Assembly: GCA_902806375.1 (NCBI GenBank)
Contig: CADCWK010000185.1
Span: 1-5,708 of the forward strand
DNA: 5,708 bases
Direction: 5' to 3'
Origin: an uncultured Thermomicrobiales bacterium
Lineage (GTDB): Bacteria; Chloroflexota; Chloroflexia; Thermomicrobiales; UBA6265
Every line of letters begins with the position of its first letter. The stretch's first letter is position 1. The translations under genes were made by a program, and so were the position numbers. Of the stretch, positions 1 through 5,511 are shown in pieces. The notes under the pieces were generated by a model. It saw only the letters and a list, made by a program, of their open reading frames with translations, had not been told where the DNA came from and did not search any database.

Positions 1-295
1 CCAGGACAGTGAACAGGATCATCAGTGACCAGAGCGCGACGTCCCCGGAGAGCCGCAGCGGCCGCGCCGTCGCCGGGTCATCCCCGAACCGGAACGCCAG
101 CAGGCCACAGACCAGCGGGACGAGGCCGAACGGCAACGCGAACAGCCATCGGGCATACGTCCCGAGACCCAGGTCGATGTCGAGGATCGCGACGGCGACA
201 AAGACCGCTCCGACGACCAGGTTGACGAGGGCATACGTCTGCCCGAGTCGCTTGCCGCTCCGCCACCACGCTCCCAGCATCGCCCCGACGTCCAT
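1..295 (-). CDS. Integral membrane protein of unknown function, N-terminal 98 residues (runs off left edge)
   Basis: Reading leftwards from the ATG at 295-293, the frame stays open to the window edge and gives 98 residues. The start is well fixed: an in-frame TAG lies at 301-299, two codons upstream, and GGGAG (306-302) sits 6 bases before the ATG. The N-terminus is short and basic (AWWRSGKRLG). Three hydrophobic stretches follow: about residues 22-41 (starting ALVNLVVGAVFVAVAI), about 51-69 (WLFALPFGLVPLVCGLLAF) and a third beginning near residue 86 (VALWSLMILFTVL) that is cut by the edge. Between helices two and three is a charged loop (FGDDPATARPLR). It is therefore a polytopic inner-membrane protein. 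I do not recognise the family. It is transcribed divergently from the membrane protein at 438. The plus-strand frame across this stretch is a shadow. Confidence 0.72.
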   Translation of the reverse strand, partial: MDVGAMLGAWWRSGKRLGQTYALVNLVVGAVFVAVAILDIDLGLGTYARWLFALPFGLVPLVCGLLAFRFGDDPATARPLRLSGDVALWSLMILFTVL

Positions 296-437
296 CCCCT
301 ACTCCCTGCCCTGTTCGTTCCCGGTGACCATTCATCGCTCCGCGGTGCCCGACCAGTGTCTAGCCACGGCGTGTGGCATAGCTTCCGCGTTGCCAACCGT
401 ATGGGACAAGGCGGAACGTGCTGAGGGGGCGGACTGG

Positions 438-959
438 ATGATCGGACAGGTGCGTGGAGTCGTCCGGGCCGTGACCCGTGGGGTGGATCTCGCGGCGGCA
501 GCGCGGGCCGGTGTGGTGTCGGTCGTGGCGTACACAGCCGTCATGGAGGTCGACCGCCGGCTGACCGGTAGCCGGATCGACGACCTGATCCTGCTGGGCC
601 GTCCGGCGGTGCCCAACCGGCCGGACCTGGCTCGCCGGGTGGGTGCGGGGATCCACCTCGTCAACGGCGCGGTCATCGGGGTCGCCTACGCCACCCTCGC
701 TCACGACCGGCTGCCCGGTCCACCGTGGCTGCGTGGGGTGATGGCGCTGATGGTCGAGAACCTCGCCCTGTACCCGACCATGCGGCCGCTGCGGACGCTC
801 CACCCGGCGATCCGCGACGGGCAACTGGACGACTACTGGTCCTGGCCCGCGTTCGTCGAGTCGCTCCCGCCGCACATCGTCTACGGTGCTCTCATCGGGC
901 CGCTCTACGAGCGGTTCCGGACGGCGACCCCCGGCCGGCGGCCCGTCGGCGACTCCTGA
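438..959 (+). CDS. Four-helix membrane protein of unknown function
   Basis: A 173-residue protein. The frame is open back to position 9, but ATG 438 is chosen because GAGGGGG (423-429) lies 8 bases upstream and the upstream extension runs antisense to the membrane-protein gene at 1-295. Hydrophobic or small-residue-rich segments lie at about 19-36 (after DLAAAARAGVVSVVAYTAVM), 70-88 (GIHLVNGAVIGVAYATLA), 98-115 (LRGVMALMVENLALYPTM) and 139-157 (ending PHIVYGALIGPLYERF). The segments are short and Gly/Ala-rich. Polar residues are embedded in or next to them (E37, D39, H73, N76, E107, N108, H146), and the Y-G-x-x-x-G-x-L-Y-E pattern at the end resembles small conserved membrane-protein families of the DUF1440/DUF6789 type. 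That family link is only an impression. The dehydrogenase gene starts 35 bases after its stop, so the two probably share a transcript. Function unknown. Confidence 0.7.
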   Translation: MIGQVRGVVRAVTRGVDLAAAARAGVVSVVAYTAVMEVDRRLTGSRIDDLILLGRPAVPNRPDLARRVGAGIHLVNGAVIGVAYATLAHDRLPGPPWLRGVMALMVENLALYPTMRPLRTLHPAIRDGQLDDYWSWPAFVESLPPHIVYGALIGPLYERFRTATPGRRPVGDS

Positions 960-994
960 CACGATTTGCCGTGACGCAGATGAGAGGACCAGCG

Positions 995-1774
995 ATGAAC
1001 ATTCGACTCGACGGCAAGGTGGCCCTCGTGACTGGCGCGAGTGCTGGGATCGGCCAGGGTGTGGCGATCGGGCTGGCCGAAGCCGGTGCAGACGTCGTCG
1101 TGAACTACCGGGCCGATTCCAGCCTGGAAGGCGCCGAGGTGACCCGGGCGGGGATCGAAGCCGCTGGACGCCGGGCTGTCCTCGTCAAGGCGGACATGAC
1201 CGACCCCGCTGCCATCGAGGAGATGTTCGCCGCCACGTTCCGCGAGCTGGGCGGGATCGATATCCTGGTCAATAACGCCGGAGTGGGCGGCAAGGGGTCC
1301 GGGATCGATCAACCCGCCGAGGTCTGGAACCACGTCCTGGCCGTCAACCTGACCGCGCCGTTCCTCTGTACCCAGCACGCCGTCGGACAGATGCGGAAGC
1401 AGGGCCGTGGCGGCCGGATCGTCAACATCACCTCCGTCCACGAGGAGGCGCCGGGTGGCGGCGGTCCGGCCTATACCGCCTCGAAGGGCGGCCTGCGCAA
1501 CCTGACTCGGTCGCTGGCCCTGGAGCTTGCCCCGGAGAACATCCGGATCCTGAACGTCGCGCCGGGCATGATCCTGACGAAGATGAATGCCGAAGCGAGC
1601 AACGACGAGCAGGTGCTGCGGGAAGCCGAACAGCAGATCCCCGCCCGCCGCGCCGGGCTGCCCGTCGACATCGCCAATACGGTCGTCTTCATGGTCAGCG
1701 ACCAGGCCAGCTACGTCACCGGCAGCACGGTCTTCGTCGACGGTGGCTGGATGCTGGAGTGGCCGTCAGTCTGA
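995..1774 (+). CDS. Short-chain dehydrogenase/reductase, glucose 1-dehydrogenase-like
   Basis: A complete classical SDR of 259 residues, a cytosolic NAD(P)-dependent oxidoreductase with a Rossmann fold. Visible motifs are the cofactor loop TGASAGIG (13-20), D67 of the adenine pocket, NNAG (93-96), N118, S147, Y160-x3-K164 (the Asn-Ser-Tyr-Lys tetrad), the PG loop (190-191) and VDGG (248-251). R39 after the second beta strand (VVVNYR) favours NADP(H). The SVHE segment (147-150), the MNAE segment (197-200), SYVTGSTVFVDGG and the terminal WPSV closely parallel Bacillus glucose 1-dehydrogenases (about 261 residues, EC 1.1.1.47). Sugar oxidation is thus the leading guess, but SDR substrates are hard to predict and an oxoacyl-ACP reductase-like role is possible. 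ATG 995 is preferred over in-frame ATG 980 because AGAGGA (983-988) lies 6 bases before it. It follows the membrane-protein gene closely and converges on the DUF305 gene. Confidence 0.93.
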   Translation: MNIRLDGKVALVTGASAGIGQGVAIGLAEAGADVVVNYRADSSLEGAEVTRAGIEAAGRRAVLVKADMTDPAAIEEMFAATFRELGGIDILVNNAGVGGKGSGIDQPAEVWNHVLAVNLTAPFLCTQHAVGQMRKQGRGGRIVNITSVHEEAPGGGGPAYTASKGGLRNLTRSLALELAPENIRILNVAPGMILTKMNAEASNDEQVLREAEQQIPARRAGLPVDIANTVVFMVSDQASYVTGSTVFVDGGWMLEWPSV

Positions 1775-1794
1775 CAGACCACCAGTTCGGCGAT

Positions 1795-1831
1795 CCGCGC
1801 CCGGGTCAGCCACCGTGATCCGGGTGCGCGG
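1795..1831. terminator. Weak imperfect inverted repeat at the convergent gene ends
   Basis: Only 31 bases separate the dehydrogenase stop from the convergent DUF305 stop. CCGCGC (1795-1800) pairs with GCGCGG (1826-1831), and a few more pairs are possible inwards past a bulge (CCGG with CCGGG). The right arm lies inside the DUF305 gene's last codons and there is no T tract on either strand. It could be a bidirectional terminator for the converging transcripts, but it may equally be a by-product of G+C richness. Confidence 0.25.
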
Positions 1832-2504
1832 GCGTTCCCACGCCGTCCGGCGCCGTGGCTGGGTCGTACGGGGTCTCGCCGCGAGCGACGAGCATCGCGT
1901 TCATGTTGGCGATCTCGACGTCCTGGCTCCGGGAGATCCGTTCGGCCATCCGCCGAGCGTCGGCGTCGTCCGACCGCTCAAGCAGCGCGTTGGCCATGTC
2001 CACGCCGGCCAGGTGGTGGACGATCATCAGCTGGAGCAGCAGGATATCGGCCTCGTCCGGCGGCAGGGTGCGGAGCAGGGCAATCTGCTCGGGAGTCGCC
2101 ATCCCCGGCATCAGCCCGGTCGTCGGGTGTCCCATCCAGGCCATCACTGGCCCTGAGCCGGTCTGGGAGAGCCCCCACAGGTCCAGCGTGGCGATCATCA
2201 TCCCGATCTGCGACTGCTGGGTCGTCGCCATGTCGTAGGTCATCGTGACCATGTCGTCGGCGGCGGTCCGCCGGTGGACGATCATGCTCATCTCCACGGC
2301 CTGGCCGTGGTGGGTCACCATGTCGCGCAGGAAACCGGCCTCGGCCGAGTCGCCGTCCGGGTCGCCGCCCCGGACGGCCATCACGGCGCCAGCCGACACC
2401 GCGATGACCAGGAGCGCGAGCGCCAGTGCGGTGATCACCGCGGGGATCGAACGGCGGCGGGACGCGTTCTGTCCGGGGGCCGCGGAGACGGGCTGGTTGC
2501 TCAA
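1806..2504 (-). CDS. DUF305-family membrane-anchored His/Met-rich protein, putative metal (copper) binding
   Basis: 232 residues from a TTG start at 2504-2502; GGAG (2517-2514) lies 9 bases upstream. An in-frame GTG at 2570, abutting the preceding stop, would add 22 residues, but it has no Shine-Dalgarno sequence and its extra codons are the hairpin itself. One membrane anchor spans about residues 22-44 after RRRS, putting the rest outside the membrane. Two DUF305 half-repeats follow: DMVTHHGQAVEMS (61-73) with Q96 and M102/M103, and LMIVHHLAGVDMANA (159-173) with S193, Q194 and M201. Both carry a His-His pair (65/66, 163/164), as expected of the ferritin-like DUF305 fold. The linker is Met-rich (M121, M124, M132, M135, with H126), the tail has H227 and H230, and there is no cysteine. 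Cyanobacterial CopM, a periplasmic copper-resistance protein, is as I recall a characterised DUF305 member; metal binding here is inferred. It is the second gene of an operon with DUF3105. Confidence 0.88.
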   Translation of the reverse strand: MSNQPVSAAPGQNASRRRSIPAVITALALALLVIAVSAGAVMAVRGGDPDGDSAEAGFLRDMVTHHGQAVEMSMIVHRRTAADDMVTMTYDMATTQQSQIGMMIATLDLWGLSQTGSGPVMAWMGHPTTGLMPGMATPEQIALLRTLPPDEADILLLQLMIVHHLAGVDMANALLERSDDADARRMAERISRSQDVEIANMNAMLVARGETPYDPATAPDGVGTPAHPDHGG

Positions 2505-2513
2505 GGGCAGGGT
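2503..2513. repeat. 11-base direct repeat, copy 1 (mate at 2575-2585)
   Basis: AAGGGCAGGGT occurs exactly at 2503-2513 and again at 2575-2585, 72 bases apart, bracketing the palindromes between the DUF3105 and DUF305 genes. On the coding strand this is ACCCTGCCCTT. This copy covers the start of the TTG codon and the spacer between it and the Shine-Dalgarno sequence of DUF305. Confidence 0.75.
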
Positions 2514-2517
2514 CTCC
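2514..2517 (-). promoter_or_regulatory. Shine-Dalgarno sequence of the DUF305 gene, within a small hairpin
   Basis: On the minus strand GGAG at 2517-2514 lies 9 bases before the TTG at 2504. It is the only good ribosome-binding site near either candidate start, so it decides the start. Its first three bases form part of the 3' arm of the inverted repeat at 2515-2527, so access by the ribosome may depend on melting that stem, for example by ribosomes finishing the upstream gene. Confidence 0.6.
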
Positions 2518-2527
2518 GGAAACCGGA
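2515..2527 (-). repeat. Small perfect inverted repeat overlapping the DUF305 ribosome-binding site
   Basis: On the minus strand TCCGG, a TTT loop, then CCGGA: a 5-base-pair perfect stem with a 3-base loop. It directly abuts the large inverted repeat at 2528-2559, so the two helices could stack coaxially in RNA. The downstream arm contains most of the GGAG of the DUF305 gene. The stem is short, and no folding calculation was done. Confidence 0.6.
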
Positions 2528-2559
2528 CTGGCCGGCCATCGTTCTCGATGGCCGGCCAG
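2528..2559. repeat. Perfect 14-bp inverted repeat in the DUF3105/DUF305 junction
   Basis: The arms are CTGGCCGGCCATCG (2528-2541) and CGATGGCCGGCCAG (2546-2559), with a 4-base loop at 2542-2545. The match is exact over 14 base pairs. It starts 11 bases after the DUF3105 stop and lies upstream of the favoured DUF305 start. In the minus-strand transcript it should form a stable hairpin. It is not followed by a U tract, so it is not a standard intrinsic terminator; mRNA stabilisation, partial attenuation or translational control are likelier. Each arm also contains the self-palindrome TGGCCGGCCA (2529-2538 and 2549-2558), exactly 20 bases apart, so a paired operator is an alternative. Confidence 0.85.
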
Positions 2560-2570
2560 TTTCCAAACAC

Positions 2571-3287
2571 CTAGAAGGGCAGGGTGCCCGAGTTGGCTCC
2601 AGTGCAGCTCGCGCCGAGCTCGGGGGTGAACTCCTGGTTGATCCGGTATTCCTCGATGTAGGCGTCGAGGGCCGGGTCCTCCGCTCCCGTCATGGCGAGC
2701 TGATGGTTCCAGGAGGAGGCGACGACCGGCGACGTCAGCCCCGGGTACGGGCTGACGAGGATGTAGCTCTGGTCGGCCTTCGCCCGCAGGATGTCGATCT
2801 GGTCCTGGGGCAGGTCGGGCGAATATGTGATCCAGACCGCCCCGTGCTCGAGCGAGTGGACGGCATTCCAGTTGGGAACCGGAGCGGCGTAGTAGCCGCA
2901 ATTCTGCCAGGCGTTGTTATGGGGGCCACCGACCGGTGGAGCTTCCGTGTACTGGAGTTCGCCGTCCTGGTGCTGGGCGGCGGTGTACTCGTAGCTGGAC
3001 ACGCCGGCGAGGGCCTCGTTCCCCTCGCGGTCATTCCACCAGTTGGTCCCGACGAAGGCGAGCAGGACGATCAGGGCCAGCGCGGCGACGCCGATCGCGC
3101 CGAGGTTGATCATGCGCCGGCGCTTCTGGCGCTCCTTGATGGTGACCCGGTCCCGGCGTCGTTCCTGGACGAGTTGCTCCCGCCGGGCCCGGCGGTCGCT
3201 GGCGACGGTGCCCGTGCCTGTTCCGGCCTTTCCGGTGCCCATCCGGGGGGTCGGCGTCGTCGGGTCAACGTTCCGGTCGTTGGCCAT
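2571..3287 (-). CDS. DUF3105-family membrane-anchored protein
   Basis: 238 residues. ATG 3287 is the first possible start, since an in-frame TGA lies three codons upstream; its ribosome-binding site is weak (GAGA or a distant GAGG). Residues 1-30 are Pro/Thr/Gly-rich, 31-58 very basic and probably helical, and 60-80 form one membrane helix (INLGAIGVAALALIVLLAFVG), giving an N-in, C-out protein. The outer domain matches DUF3105: H106 with G109, PPVGGPH (117-123), NCGYY (129-133), the hallmark VHSLEHGAVWITY (143-155), SPYPGL (179-184) and PVVASSW (187-193). H106, H123, H144, H148 and the cysteines C130 and C228 are candidate metal ligands or a disulfide. Biochemical function is not established for the family. 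The DUF305 gene follows in the same frame after a single TAG, the commonly seen neighbour pairing, which implies a shared surface function. Confidence 0.9.
   Translation of the reverse strand: MANDRNVDPTTPTPRMGTGKAGTGTGTVASDRRARREQLVQERRRDRVTIKERQKRRRMINLGAIGVAALALIVLLAFVGTNWWNDREGNEALAGVSSYEYTAAQHQDGELQYTEAPPVGGPHNNAWQNCGYYAAPVPNWNAVHSLEHGAVWITYSPDLPQDQIDILRAKADQSYILVSPYPGLTSPVVASSWNHQLAMTGAEDPALDAYIEEYRINQEFTPELGASCTGANSGTLPF
2575..2585. repeat. 11-base direct repeat, copy 2
   Basis: This copy encodes the C-terminal Thr-Leu-Pro-Phe of the DUF3105 protein. The mate at 2503-2513 reads Thr-Leu-Pro-Leu in the same frame at the DUF305 start. The 72-base offset is a whole number of codons. Confidence 0.75.
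2577..2589 (-). repeat. Small inverted repeat at the 3' end of the DUF3105 gene
   Basis: On the minus strand GGGCA, a CCC loop, then TGCCC: a 5-base-pair perfect stem ending four bases before the TAG stop. It is the first of three successive inverted repeats in this junction and overlaps copy 2 of the 11-base direct repeat. The same TGCCC recurs in copy 1 next to the DUF305 start, so alternative pairing of the GGGCA arm with the start region is possible. Confidence 0.45.
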
Positions 3288-3333
3288 GTGGTCTCGTCAT
3301 CCTCACATCGGTCTATCGGCAGTCCGGGCAGTG

Positions 3334-3357
3334 ACGGGGCGCGGAATGGTGCCCCGT
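3334..3357. repeat. Inverted repeat in the leader of the DUF3105 operon
   Basis: ACGGGGC (3334-3340) and GCCCCGT (3351-3357) form a perfect 7-bp stem around a 10-base loop. It lies 46 bases upstream of the DUF3105 start, so it is either in that gene's 5' leader or an operator near its promoter. On the plus strand it is followed by TTTCC, but no plus-strand gene precedes it, so a terminator role there has no obvious purpose. Confidence 0.45.
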
Positions 3358-3414
3358 TTCCACTCTTCCGGTATCGCGTTCGGCCCGCAGATGGTACCAC
3401 TTACCCGTTCGGTC

Positions 3415-3439
3415 TCCCGCCGTCATTTGGCAGGCGGGA
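3415..3439. repeat. Inverted repeat central to the divergent region, possible operator
   Basis: TCCCGCC (3415-3421) and GGCGGGA (3433-3439) are perfect 7-bp arms around 11 bases; the pairing can extend to GGT/ACC if a two-base bulge is allowed. The two arm centres are 18 bases apart. Lying about 80 bases before the S41 start and 130 before the DUF3105 start, it is placed where a dimeric regulator could act on both units. No known regulator motif is recognised. Confidence 0.4.
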
Positions 3440-3519
3440 CCGCAACCATTGACGATCATGGGCCACCCGCCCACCGTCATCCCGGCCGCTACCATCCTGC
3501 CGCGAACGGAGTGGGACGC

Positions 3520-5511
3520 ATGAGGCGAGCGAGGATCGAGGACCGTGTCAGGAGCCGGCGCCGGCTCTGCCCGGGGCACCAGCGCTGGCTGGCGGCCGTG
3601 CTGGCACTCACGCTGCTCGCCGGGAGCCCCGGCCCGGCGGTCTCCTCCCAGACCGCGCCGGCCCCCCTTCCCGCCGGCGGATCCGGTGTCGTCACGGTCC
3701 ACGGTGTCACCGGCCCGGACATCGGCCTCGGCACCGATGCGCCCCCCTTCGCCGCCCTGACCGACCTGACGGCCTACCTTGAGCGCGACCTGACCGCGTC
3801 CCTTCCTCCGGACGGTCAGGTGATCGCGCCGCTCGACGTCATCGCCAGCCAGCCGGTCTTCGATCTCGCGCTCCCCACCCAGCCACGGGGGCGGGCCCAC
3901 GGCTTCGGGGAGGGGGCCGTGGCCGCTGTCCAGCTGTTCTCGGTCAACGTCCATGCCGATCTCGGCGGCACACCGTTCCTCGACCCGTTCGAGTACTCGG
4001 CCTGGCCGACGGGGTACTCGTCGCTGCGGCTGGCGGCGGGGACATGGGACATCGTCGGCGGCCGGCTCCTGGTCTGGGCCGACGGGGCGGAGCACCTGTT
4101 CCCGTCCGCTCCCGGCCCCGATGGGCTGCCGCTGACCGGCGACGACCCACTGACGGCCGTCGAGCCGGGCTGGACGCTGATCGATCTGGACGCCACTCCC
4201 TTCCGGCTGCTCCGGGATGAGGTCGTCGACGTCAGCATTGATTCCGGTTTCGGTGGGACCCGTGACCTCTCGGCCATGCGCTATGTCGATTCATTCGATG
4301 CCCTGGTCGCCGACCTGCGAGCGCGGTACCCCTTCACCGACCTCAAGGCGGTCGACTGGGACGAGATCGTCGCGACCTACCGGCCGGAGATCGTCGCGGC
4401 CGAGCGAGCCGGGAACGCCGACGCCTATACGGAGGCCATGATGCGACTGTCCGTCGAGATCGGAGACGGTCACCTCGCCGTCACGCCGAGTCTGGCGGTT
4501 CTCCGGGACCGACTGGGTGGCTCGACGGGCCTGAGCCTCGCCCGGACCGACCGCGACCAGGTGATCGTGACGGCCGTCGCGGAGGATTCGTCGGCCGCCT
4601 CCGCCGGGATCCGACCCGGGGCGACCATCGCCCTCTGGGACGGCCAGGCGCCGATGGAGGCCCTCGCCATGACGGCGATCGTCCGGCCAGTCTCGACCGG
4701 ACCCGCCCGGATCGCCCAACAGCTCGACCTCCTGCCACTGGGGCCGGTCGGGTCCGAGGTGGCGATCGCCGTCCGGAACGAGGGGGAGATCTCGGCCCGG
4801 ACGATGACGCTGGCGCGGACGGAGGACACGGGACGGGTTGACCGGCTCGTGTCCGGCGACGCCGGGAGCGTCGCCCGGCGAGTCGAGCCGCCGGTCACAT
4901 CCAGCCTGATTGACCCGGCGACCGGCTATATCCGCGTCAGGACCTTCGCGGCGTCCCCGGCGCTCATTGTGGCGGCGTGGGATCAGGCGATCCGGCAGAT
5001 CGAGGCCACCGGCGCCCGGTCGCTGATCCTCGACCTGCGCGGCAATCCCGGCGGTGTCGTCGCGGTCGCGACCTACCTGGCCGGCTCGTTCATCACCCGG
5101 CCGGTCAACCTGGCCGACCTGCGCATCGCGACCGACGACGGGGAGTGGCCGGTCTCCGGCAAGCTGATCGTGCGGCCAAACGGTGCCCTCTGGACCGGTC
5201 CGGTGGCCGTCCTTGTGGATGCCGGTTGCATCTCGGCCTGCGAGATCCTCGCCGGGGCGCTTTCTGCCAACCCGGCCACGGTCATCGCGGGCACCGATCC
5301 GACGGGGGGCGTGGTCGCGACCGTGGCGTTCTGGCTCCTCCCGACCGGTGGCGTCTTCCAGGCGCCACTCGGCCGCTTCGAGCAGCGCGGCGGCCCGTGG
5401 CTGGAGGGCCAGGGTGTGGCGCCGACGCTCGACGTACCCGTCACCCAGGCGTCGATCCTCTCCGGTGACGACACCGTGCTGGCGGCGGCCATCGCCGCGC
5501 TCGCCGCGTGA
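3520..5511 (+). CDS. Secreted S41-family serine peptidase with PDZ-like domain
   Basis: 663 residues. ATG 3520 has GGAG (3508-3511) 8 bases upstream; in-frame GTG 3511 overlaps that site. A very basic N-region and the hydrophobic core 24-35 (LAAVLALTLLAG) form a Sec signal peptide, probably cut near 40-43. Residues about 45-250 are an unassigned, probably beta-rich region. About 257-318 is the helical domain seen in tricorn-like S41 peptidases, ending in DGH (H318). A PDZ-like segment covers about 335-425 (SAGIRPG then DGQ at 374-376). The S41 core follows: GYIRV (469-473), DLRGNPGG (505-512), GCISACE (569-575, presumed nucleophile S572) and the GQGVAP...DVPVT tail (631-642). S572+25, the Lys position of CtpA/CtpB-type Ser-Lys proteases, is Gly, so a Ser-His tricorn-like mechanism using H318 is inferred. 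C570 and C574 are the only cysteines after the signal peptide. Substrate unknown. The next gene overlaps its stop. Confidence 0.9.
   Translation: MRRARIEDRVRSRRRLCPGHQRWLAAVLALTLLAGSPGPAVSSQTAPAPLPAGGSGVVTVHGVTGPDIGLGTDAPPFAALTDLTAYLERDLTASLPPDGQVIAPLDVIASQPVFDLALPTQPRGRAHGFGEGAVAAVQLFSVNVHADLGGTPFLDPFEYSAWPTGYSSLRLAAGTWDIVGGRLLVWADGAEHLFPSAPGPDGLPLTGDDPLTAVEPGWTLIDLDATPFRLLRDEVVDVSIDSGFGGTRDLSAMRYVDSFDALVADLRARYPFTDLKAVDWDEIVATYRPEIVAAERAGNADAYTEAMMRLSVEIGDGHLAVTPSLAVLRDRLGGSTGLSLARTDRDQVIVTAVAEDSSAASAGIRPGATIALWDGQAPMEALAMTAIVRPVSTGPARIAQQLDLLPLGPVGSEVAIAVRNEGEISARTMTLARTEDTGRVDRLVSGDAGSVARRVEPPVTSSLIDPATGYIRVRTFAASPALIVAAWDQAIRQIEATGARSLILDLRGNPGGVVAVATYLAGSFITRPVNLADLRIATDDGEWPVSGKLIVRPNGALWTGPVAVLVDAGCISACEILAGALSANPATVIAGTDPTGGVVATVAFWLLPTGGVFQAPLGRFEQRGGPWLEGQGVAPTLDVPVTQASILSGDDTVLAAAIAALAA

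Larger units (their letters stand above)
3288..3519. other. Divergent intergenic region between the DUF3105 operon and the S41 peptidase gene
   Basis: 232 bases containing the starts of two opposed transcription units. No convincing -35/-10 pair is visible on either strand; G+C-rich promoters of these phyla are often poor matches to the E. coli consensus. The identifiable structures are two perfect inverted repeats (3334-3357 and 3415-3439) and an 8-base palindrome TGGTACCA (3392-3399) between them. No short gene with a credible ribosome-binding site was found. Confidence 0.55.

Noticed and set aside
374..395. TGGCA/TGCCA inverted repeat in the 296-437 divergent gap
   Set aside because: Only 5-bp arms with a 12-base spacer; not distinguishable from chance.
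9..437. Upstream extension of the 438-959 frame back to position 9
   Set aside because: It runs antisense to the membrane-protein gene at 1-295, is low-complexity Arg/Ser/Pro/Thr-rich, and ATG 438 has a good ribosome-binding site.
2505..2570. GTG start at 2570 for the DUF305 gene (254 residues)
   Set aside because: No Shine-Dalgarno sequence, the added codons are the palindromes, and TTG 2504 has GGAG at 9 bases. It is not excluded outright.
3264..3300. Short leader frame MTRPHGQRPER overlapping the DUF3105 start out of frame
   Set aside because: No properly spaced ribosome-binding site and no feature of a regulatory leader peptide.
3398..3426. Possible minus-strand promoter ATGACG - 17 bases - TAAGTG
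   Set aside because: The -10 hexamer matches the consensus at only two positions; such matches are expected by chance.
2274..3452. 392-codon plus-strand open frame opposite the DUF3105/DUF305 genes
   Set aside because: Typical antisense shadow in G+C-rich DNA; the minus-strand frames carry clear family motifs, anchors and sensible starts.
3427..3495. Possible plus-strand promoter elements TTGGCA, TTGACG and TACCAT
   Set aside because: No pair of hexamers has acceptable spacing (16-18 bases) together with a recognisable -10.
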